From the NCBI RefSeq assembly GCF_030272615.1, contig NC_081411.1:180442977-180506976 (forward strand): a stretch of 64,000 nt of DNA, written 5' to 3'. Below, piece after piece: positions 56,476 to 64,000 of the stretch. Position 1 is the stretch's first letter, and each line of letters begins with the position of its first letter. The notes beneath the pieces were generated by a model. That model had not been told where the DNA came from and ran no database searches. It saw only the letters and a program-made list of their open reading frames with translations. Position numbers and translations under genes: made by a program. The DNA is from Cryptomeria japonica (lineage: Eukaryota > Streptophyta > Pinopsida > Cupressales > Cupressaceae).

Positions 56476-57165
56476 CTAAATGAAACTCTTATCAAAATCA
56501 ATACGAGGATCTGGGCAAAATTCTTTACACATATCTTTAGAACCCTCAAAATATGATTGGACAAAGGAATGGGTACACTTCATGAAATCTTTAATCTGAG
56601 CATCTGTATCAAATACTTGCCAAAGATTCACATTGTCAGGGACACTAGGCCTATAAATCATTTCAATCCTATAAGAATCATTCTTAAAGTCTGGGTGTGG
56701 TAACAAGAGAGAAGCTGAAACAACCAATGAATCCGCCCTAATGTTTTTCTCTCTTGGTATAGCTTCAATTGAGAAAGCATCAAAAAACTCTATCTCATCC
56801 CAAACTTTGTTTCTATAATGTTTTATTCTATCATTCTTAACAGAATAAATATTTCTTACCTGTTTAATAATCAACTCCACATCACCTTTAACCCTAAGTA
56901 ATTTTATACCCTTATATTTGGCTTCATTCAATCCTAAAAGTAATGCCTCATATTCTGCAGTGTTATTTGTATTCTTGAAATCTAATTTAAAGGAAAAAGG
57001 GAAAACATTACCATTAGGGGAAAGCAGAACTATGCCTGCTCCTGAACCAGAGTTGGCACAACTTCCATCAAATTCCATTTTCCATAATTCATCTTGTTTA
57101 TCAACTGCTTCTTCTAATTCTTCTTTATCAGGTGCAAGAATGAGATAATTCCCAAATTCACACTC
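56476..57165 (-). pseudogene. Additional plant-type RNase H (aRNH) of gypsy, located before RT
   Basis: Open from 57165 (after a TAG) to 56476. A classic RNase H with MEFDGSCANSGSGAGIVL (first Asp), NNTAEYEALLLGLNEAKYKG (Glu), LLRVKGDVELIIKQV (Asp) and PREKNIRADSL (last Asp). All four catalytic residues are present. This aRNH type is known in Tat/Ogre gypsy elements as a second RNase H, normally placed between the RT-linked RNase H and integrase. Here it precedes the RT, on the same strand and in the same polyprotein. The RT-linked RNase H also exists (40430-40919) but has altered active-site residues, so the aRNH may have been the working enzyme. Confidence 0.85.
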
Positions 57166-58218
57166 CTAGAATAGAATCTGAGCTTTGGGATTATTAGAAG
57201 GAAAGACTTTATATTTATTTTTCGGTTCAGGTTCAAGTTTGATCTTCTGTTTTCCTAGTGGAATGATAGCTTTTGACCAATCCATCTTGATTTCACCTCC
57301 AAGATCTTTACAAAAAGTCCTACTTAAAAGCATCCCATAACTTACAAGAATGTCAGCAACCAAAATGGTCAGCTTCACCCTTTTATCAGGACATGCTGCA
57401 AGCATTTCTTGAGCATCCTTTACCTGCCCAATGAGAGGGACCTTCTTCCCATCCATCGAGTAACATCTCCCAAATGTTTTAGTAAGTGTTAAACCTAAAG
57501 CTCTAGCAACAGATGATGGCATTATGTTATCTGACGCCCCTAAATCTATAATACAATTGTTGAGCTTCTGACCATTTAGGTGGAGGGAGATATAAAAAGG
57601 TTTGGGCTTCAGAACTTCAGTGTCAAGCTTATCTTCAGCATTGTGAAAGACACATGGATTAATCGAATCAGTGGGAGGGCAAGAAGTAGATGTAGGTGTT
57701 TCAGCAACAAACAAATCATTATCAACTACACAATTATGCACTGAGGACTCTGAGGTAGGATCTCCTTTTACATATTTGACCAACTTGTCTAATTTCCTCA
57801 GGTTCAGTTTCAAATATTTGTCCATGGAAAGTTGAACAGTTGAAGCTTTGCAAAATTCAATTATGTCAAAGGAGGGAGAAAGAGAATAATTATTTTTACT
57901 TTCAATATTCTTTTGTAAAATCTTAACTTCATGATTCTTTGCATGAAAGGAGGAATCATTACTTGTGAGATCCTTACCCTTGAAATTAGTTCTAGTAGAG
58001 TTTGCAAAAGGAGCAGGCTGGGAGGTTCGTTGATTCCTTGTAAGGATTGCACATGCAGGGTCTTCAAGAGTTACCAAAATATTTCCACCTCTTTTTGAAT
58101 CTAAATCATATTCAAGGTAAAAGGATCTAGAGTCGCCAGGTACTTCTTGAATATTCTCTCCTCCAATGAATTCTCTGAGTTCATCCTTAGTTCTTCCCAT
58201 TTGGACATGCCTTATCAT
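57166..58218 (-). CDS. Gypsy aspartic protease region (open, 350 codons)
   Basis: N-terminal half is a spacer with basic, Ser/Thr-rich sequence. The retropepsin lies near residues 205-315: PFYISLHLNGQKLNNCIIDL, then GASDNIMPSSVARALGL (motif D-L-G-A in place of D-T/S-G-A), DGKKVPLIGQVKDA, and VADILVSYGMLLSRTFCKDL (the family I.G...L segment). A TAG at 57166 separates it from the aRNH. Matures the polyprotein in the particle; the Leu at the second motif position may or may not be tolerated. Confidence 0.82.
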   Translation of the reverse strand: MIRHVQMGRTKDELREFIGGENIQEVPGDSRSFYLEYDLDSKRGGNILVTLEDPACAILTRNQRTSQPAPFANSTRTNFKGKDLTSNDSSFHAKNHEVKILQKNIESKNNYSLSPSFDIIEFCKASTVQLSMDKYLKLNLRKLDKLVKYVKGDPTSESSVHNCVVDNDLFVAETPTSTSCPPTDSINPCVFHNAEDKLDTEVLKPKPFYISLHLNGQKLNNCIIDLGASDNIMPSSVARALGLTLTKTFGRCYSMDGKKVPLIGQVKDAQEMLAACPDKRVKLTILVADILVSYGMLLSRTFCKDLGGEIKMDWSKAIIPLGKQKIKLEPEPKNKYKVFPSNNPKAQILF

Positions 58219-58482
58219 ATCAGGACAAGAATTCCCATCATGATCTAAGGTAAGGTGTTAAGAGCACATAGCACCTTTATCAGGAGGAGCCTCTATTTGC
58301 AATCTTTATGGGGCAACGGGAAGTTGCAAAGTTTGCCTATAATTATACTGGTTTGGCTATTTTCTACTTATATCTTAATATGGCTGTGGGTAAGAACCTC
58401 ATGTTTTTGGAATTTGCCTTTTCAAGGCAATCATATCGTTGACTAATCTTTAGACAACTAGATCAGTCAAAGAAGTGGAAGC

Positions 58483-59390
58483 TTAAGATTGACCTTGAGA
58501 AATTTGCACATCTTTTCTCCACTTCCTTGCTATTATTAGATCATCTTCAAGCTCTATAGCCTGGTCTTGTGCAGTATCAAGATTAGATAGCCTATTCCTT
58601 CGGAGATGGAAACCAACATTAGGAGGCATAGAGTTGATGAAGAAACATTGTTGGTTATCAGCAGGTTGTCTTTTAGCTTGGGGAATTTTATGAATAATTT
58701 TATTATATCTAGCTACATAATCTCTCATTGGCTAGTGGATCTCTTTCATCATTTGTGTGAGCTGAGCCAAAAGTGAGTGCTCATCATCAGTACTCTTAAA
58801 CCATTTCTCAAAAGCAGTTTTCATTGTTTGCCAATCAGTTACATATCCTACCTGCAGATGACTGAACCAATCTGCTACTCCCTTGGTAAGAGTTTGAGTG
58901 AAAAGCCTAACAACCACATCCTTGTGCTGCACTGCCAGTATCTGAGTAGCTACATTAAAGGAATTCAAATGTTCTTCAACCAAAATTTTCCCATCTCCAT
59001 TGAACTTAGGTAAAACATCCCTAGCCCCTTTTGGAAGAGAATTATGAGCACCAAGAGAAAGAGGCCCAACTGTGGCACCCCATGGTTGGGCCATGATGAA
59101 AATAGGGTAAATAGTTACAAGAGGAGGGGCTTGAATTCCAGAAAGCGTTAATGCTTGCTAGTGACTAGAAGAGAGAGGTACTTTGGGAGTAGTTTTAGTA
59201 GGAGAAGAAGGTCTACTTTTGGTGTTCCTCTTGGGAGTGAAATTTGTGGAAAATGATAACCCTTGTAGTTCTTCAAAGAAATTATCAACAACTCCCTCTC
59301 TCCTTTGTGATCTAACATAAGGATGAGAATCTAGTGCTATTTCTTCTAGGGTCTCTAAACAACTCTTTCAACCACAACAATGCTCTTGGG
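58483..59390 (-). pseudogene. Gypsy gag
   Basis: The clearest start is ATG 59094 (MAQPWGATVGPLSLGAHNSL), but the same frame reads sensibly upstream to about 59390 (SQRREGVVDNFFEELQGLSF, RPSSPTKTTPKVPLSSS), so gag probably began earlier. The retrotransposon gag core is VLPKFNGDGKILVEEHLNSF, RLFTQTLTKGVADWFSHL and WQTMKTAFEKWF. After a TAG at 58729 it continues MRDYVARYNKIIHKIPQAKR to 58483. Beyond that a decayed stretch leads into the protease region. No intact zinc knuckle was found. Confidence 0.8.
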
Positions 59391-59524
59391 TTATGGGAAT
59401 TGTTCTGAACCGTTCACCTCTTTCTTTTTCTCTTTCCAAAACAAAGCAATCTTATTGATACTGTTGGTTATGAATTTTAGTTTCTAACACATATGTAACA
59501 TACTTATCTATTGAATGTTAACGT

Positions 59525-59542
59525 TCCCCAGCAGAGTCGTCA
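59525..59542 (-). other. Primer-binding site of gypsy element
   Basis: tccccagcagagtcgtca on +, i.e. TGACGACTCTGCTGGGGA on -, a few bases from the 5' LTR end. One base differs from the TGGCGACTCTGCTGGGGA form that I recall for Tat/Ogre-type elements (tRNA-Arg priming). Confidence 0.7.
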
Positions 59543-59548
59543 AAAATC

Positions 59549-62500
59549 TGTGAGTGAACATATTTTGTCTTTCTTTAAATTGAATTGATTCTAAGCTCTA
59601 TTGCCCCTTTCAAAGACAAAAGTTCAACTAAACAATTGGGTAAGTGTGACATACATCACTTCCCTCTGAATTTTAGATAGGTACAACTCCCTCCATGAGT
59701 TATTCAGGGAATAATCCAAATAAATAAACTGATATTCTTTTAACTTGAAAGCACGTAAGGCCGCCTACTTCATTCTTTGATGAGAGGCTAGGCAATATGT
59801 AAAATATTTCAGGATAATTTTCTATGAAGCTCTTCACCATGAATATGAGAAGAAATCAAAGAAAAGTTTAATAACACTGATTTCAGTACTTCTTAAGAAT
59901 AAACAAGAGAAAAAAAGTCTCTTTTCAACTAAATATCTTTCCAAACAACACACAAAGAAGCACCAGATTGATAACAACATCCATCATCAGAAAGCTATTC
60001 ACAGGCATTTTGATTAGATTAATATTTGCAAAGAAATACCACTCCACAGATTCAAACTCAAATATTTTCCACCTCAAAAATGCATATGATCTTTATATAT
60101 GTATTTCATGCAACAAAGACATAACAATACATGCATAAGTTCTTTCCAAGTTCAGATTCTGAAAAACTTGATCACTTCCTTCAGACCAAACTAAAACTTC
60201 TAAAAATCTTAGTATATTTTCTAACCCTTTCTCTATCTATCTTCATCTAATTTATAGTATTCTTTAAAGAATAGCAGAGGTCTCCCTCAAAACTTGACCT
60301 CCTCTGAAACAATTCTAAAAAACCAATAGAGTATTTAGGGGATAGATGTCCCGAAGTCATTGCAAGGTTATGAAAGTCATATAAAATCAAAACAAAGAAT
60401 TAGCATCATGCTATGCCTCTTCTCCATCATCATCCTCTCCTCCACTTTTCTGGGCATCCTGGGAGGTTGCAAGCTCCTAAATTATAGATTGACTCGGATT
60501 TTTCATTGCATTGATCTTTGCTTTTACGGCTTCCTTGTCCCACCTGTGTTTGACCATTTTCTCAGCATGCTTAGGTAACTGATCGTTACCAATGAACATC
60601 ATGGACTCAATTCGGGTGATTTGTGTTATATTTTCGGGAGTGAATTTGCCTTTGACCTTAACTTTTTCCATGTGTAGCCTAAATGCCTTTACTGCGTCCT
60701 GTGTGTTCAGCCCACAAAGTCCTAGTTGCCAATCATGGTCTGGGTTAACCACTTTATTGTCATTGACCAAGCTACACTGAAGTTATTTAAGCTCATAAAT
60801 AGAGGTCATAGCATCAGAAATCACAAACTTGAATGTAATTACCCGCCATGCTATAGTTTTCTTCAATACAAAAATCTGGCACTCATCAGTTACCAATTTA
60901 ATTGAATTTTCTACTAAAAACTTTGTGGCTCCGTATTCTTCTATCTTGGTGAGCATGGGTATACATTTTCCCATTTATGGTCTTCCTTTTCCCATGGCAC
61001 AATCTGATTCTGAATCTCCACAATGAGGTTTTGCATTTCATCGCATAGCTTCCTAGAGTTTGTAATATATTTTTCACCATCTCTAATCACTCCTTGAATC
61101 CATTTCTCTATGGTCCTTGCAATGCTCTTGGATTGCTGAACTTGATTCATTAATTTATTGTTCTCTGGTGAAGTAGGGTCAAAACTTTATGATGCAAGTG
61201 ATATGGGAAGTGCTCCAAAATAGCCTATGCTATCAATGAATTGAGCTAGAATCTTGATATGTCATTTCAGTTCTCTTTCTCTTGTCCATCTTTTTCTGAC
61301 CTGGTGAGAATCTTTTTAGCTAACACTTGGAAAAGGGGATTATCAGAGTCCCTGCTCATGTTCCCGATATCCACTTTGGTGACCTCAAAATCCTCTACAT
61401 TTACTTCCTTATTCTCATCTTTGGGCTTATAAGAAACAATTTCAGCAACCCACCTTCCGGTCTTTTCATTAGCATCCAATCTGGCAGTTGTTTTGAACTT
61501 CTTCTATTTGGGACCCTTCTCCATGTATTTGACCACCATGTCTTGGATTGGGATGGACACTGGGATGAAGCTTTATTTCTTTCTTACTAAAGTAGTTAAC
61601 CATTTGGGAGTTGTACTTGAACTAGTTGTTCCTCCAGTTACTTTAGGTGGGGGTGTCATGGCTATAGTGATTGCATGAGAATGCATAGTGTTGACAATGT
61701 CACTATCAAGGTCCTTGACCTCAAAAATATGAGTATCAAGGATCTTGTCTTTTACCTCTGTGTCTTTGAATTGGTCCATTTTCCTTTGTGCAATACTTGG
61801 TGACCTTTTATATCGAGGGACAAGAAATTTCAAAGAAGGATTAGGCTTGTGCTTGGTGTGAGATGACTTCTTATTTTACCTGCATGAATAGGCATAGAAG
61901 TGGGGTTAGAAAAACATTTTGGGGAACGTAGAGAGACCACGTTATCTCTTGCAGGATCAATCTTGATGCCTAATTTCATTACTCTTTTCTTATTAACCCA
62001 ATCTGCGGTTCTTTCTAAGACTCTTTGTTCTAAATTGTATATCATCCTTTTCTTCTACATCCCAATTAATGCAGGATGTTTTGAGTTTAGCTTGGTCTAG
62101 ATATCTAGGTACAAAAAGATTCAGATAATCCTCTTCGATCCCACTTACATCAAGTTTCACTTGCAGTGAAACTACCTATTCTAGAACCATTCTCATATTT
62201 TCTCTTTTGAACACTTCAAGCTCATCACCACAATCTTCCAAAAAGTCCTTCAAGTGTGGGATTGGAAGATGCAGCATCAAACCAAGACTTCTTGAGAAAC
62301 CTTTATTATCAAAGCCCTTCCTTTCATAATATAGTGGAAAATTGAAATTCTTCAAGTCAGCTCCTATGCTCAACACATCTGACATTGAACTACAAGATAA
62401 AATGCCCAATTGAATAGGAAAATGATCCTCCCATTTATCTCTGGGTTGAGCTTTCTTAATTAGGGTAGACAACTGCCTCCAGATCTCAGCAAGGACAAAA

Positions 62501-64000
62501 CAATCTAAACAAAAGTGAGGAATTCTGAAAGGCTCTTCTTTAAAACCACCTACCCTTATATAATAGAAATGAGGAAACTGAACAAAGAAACTACCATATC
62601 TTTTCACTAATGCCTGGGCATCTTCAGACATCCTTTTAGATTTCATGTTTTTTAACTCATAACACAAGTCTCCCAGGAAAGCATTATGCACTCTCCTAAT
62701 ATCTTATAATGCATTATCTTTTTGTAACATGGGGTAAAAGTCAGACACAAAAACATCTCCTTCAACAAATTGCCTAGGTATTCCCATTATTTCTTTAACA
62801 CATGCTAGACAATATATCAAATACGAGGACATAAATAAATTTTGCTTGAACTTCTTCACCATGCTCAGCTGTTCCCTCATGGATTCGGCAATAATCTCTT
62901 CCTAGTCAAGATATTGCTTTCCTTCCAACAACATTTGCACATAACAATAAATCTTGTCATCGAATCTGTAGGCCTTAGCTGAACCTCTAACTCAGTGTAA
63001 CAATAACATAACATCATGGATGTGGGGAAGCATGTGATTTTTGTTGGGATATTTAGGTAACTTGGAGCCACCCCTCTGAGGAACTTTCAACCAATGCTTC
63101 ACTATATTATTCCGGTGTCCAATTTTATCTGCATTGAACTCAATGACTGATTGGGTGGGAGAAAAATTTGAGAGCTTATAATCAGGCAATTTGAAAACAG
63201 AAGAAATGACTTCCCTGTTAATCGCGAGGAGGGTTTCACCATTATCTCTCTTGATAGTTTCAGAAATAGGATCATACCTTGAAATGCACTCCCTAACTAA
63301 TTATGGGCAAGGGATACCAGGAGGAAAGGCTGCCGGCTCTACGAGGCCACTACTTAGCATTTCTAAACCAAAAGAACTGTCAATTGCTTTAAACACCCTT
63401 TCCTTTAAGACCTCTAAATTCTCTCCTTTCAGGTCTGTATCACTGGCAATGGGTTCTGTGCAAGCAAGACTGAAAATATTTTTGAAAATTTGTAGAGTGG
63501 ACTTCATAATTCATAAATAACAACCCTTATTTCCCCTAGCAAATTTTATTACGAGAGAGAAAAATAGCTAAAAATCACTGGAGAGGATAGGAATCAAAAC
63601 TCACCTTCATAGTTGAAACCAATCAAATGATTACCAGTAGACAAACCTTCTATCAAACACTCCATAGCAATGAAGAAGAAGTTTCAAAAATTAATCACTT
63701 CATACCTTATAGGAAATGAAGTGATAAAAGCTCATTTAGTGCATCAATTTTGGTCATCAACTCAAATGTGCCGAGCATTGGGATTTTCCATCACGTGTGT
63801 GTATTGAATGCATGGCAGCTTTTTTGAGGTAACCGACAATTCCCAAAAATGATTACTTGCCTTCAAAAATTGGCCAGTTGACGTCACTTGATATATCATT
63901 CAATCTTCATCATAATTAGCAATAAATGCACCATCATGTTGTTTACTCCATGGGACCCACCTGATTTGAACATGCATGAACAATTTGAACTGACTTCATG
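59549..64000 (-). repeat. 5' LTR of gypsy element (continues past window)
   Basis: TGTGAGTGAACAT at its inner end, collinear with 34189-38642 over the whole visible 4452 bp. It carries the second copy of the LTR ORF. The true length is probably about 5 kb, judging from the room available on the other side. Confidence 0.85.
60411..63507 (-). pseudogene. Long ORF inside the gypsy LTR (5' LTR copy)
   Basis: ATG 63507-63505 (MKSTLQIFKNIFSLACTEPI), ending at TAG 60411-60413 after GGEDDDGEEA. Same protein as 35049-38149. Where the other copy has stops, this one reads Glu, Gln, Tyr, Gln and Arg. It has its own stops, for example at 62704, and small frameshifts near 61875 and 60960. The TAG at about 61504-61506 is shared by both LTRs, so the protein may naturally end there (about 665 codons) with a second ORF of about 360 codons behind it. 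Segments such as PHFYYIRVGGFKEEPF and HWLKVPQRGGSKLPKYPNK are nearly identical in both copies. Confidence 0.65.

Larger units (their letters stand above)
34189..64000 (-). mobile_element. Ty3/gypsy element with giant LTRs, split by NA3; right end outside window
   Basis: Transcribed right to left: 5' LTR (59549 to beyond 64000), primer site (59525-59542), gag, protease, extra RNase H, RT, then after the NA3 insertion RNase H and integrase, and 3' LTR (34189 to about 39260). NA3 sits between GTATG duplications at 40920-40924 and 55247-55251. Primer site and extra RNase H point to the Tat/Ogre side of plant gypsy elements; no chromodomain was seen. Without NA3 the visible part is about 15.5 kb. 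Confidence 0.85.

Overview
The window reads as intergenic DNA from a large, repeat-rich seed-plant genome. The evidence is nested Ty1/copia and Ty3/gypsy LTR retrotransposons with plant-type initiator-tRNA-Met primer sites, a CACTA fragment, an integrated pararetrovirus remnant and a decayed copy of the 3' end of a plant clathrin heavy chain gene. A conifer or other gymnosperm is my best guess, but nothing seen proves it. I found no intact host gene, tRNA, rRNA or CRISPR array.

Layout. 1-1145 (-): decayed RT-RNase H of an endogenous Caulimoviridae-like virus. 1142-1690 (+): CACTA transposase fragment (DUF4218). 1701-3021 (+): clathrin heavy chain 3'-end pseudogene with an internal 414-bp tandem duplication. 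3098-3345: 133-bp duplication. 3346-4188: degenerate short repeats. 4189-7437 (+): 3' part of a pol-less LTR element (NA1). 7438-33270 (+): a copia element (C1), split by two insertions. The first is a 13.7-kb pol-less LTR element on - (NA2, 8174-21877), itself split by a Tork/Tnt1-like copia on + (12222-18233). The second is a sibling copia on - (C2, 21984-29184). 33271-34188: a truncated LTR. 34189 to beyond 64000 (-): a gypsy element with very long LTRs (more than 4.45 kb). Its RT/RNase H junction is split by a third pol-less element on + (NA3, 40925-55246), which is itself split by a copia on - (C3, 44520-52286).

Five insertions have both ends in the window and carry matching 5-bp target duplications: CTTTC (NA2), AGAAG (Tork copia), TAAAG (C2), GTATG (NA3) and CTTTC (C3). 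The nesting order is therefore secure. In three cases (NA2 in C1, the Tork copia in NA2, C3 in NA3) the interrupted reading resumes on the far side.

The most interesting content is the NA family. These LTR elements have primer site, purine tract and two long conserved ORFs but no protease, integrase or reverse transcriptase. ORF1 is a coiled coil plus four zinc knuckles. ORF2 is a protein of about 1,000 residues with a conserved RVHG-containing domain, a basic linker, a second conserved block and a coiled-coil tail. NA2 and NA3 lack pol at the same place, so this looks like the family design, presumably mobilised in trans by Sirevirus-like copias such as C1-C3. Second is the gypsy element. 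Its LTRs contain an ORF of about 1,030 codons whose stops are mostly private to one LTR, and its second (plant aRNase H type) domain lies between protease and RT instead of before integrase. Almost every reading frame here carries stops or frameshifts, so most of this is fossil sequence.
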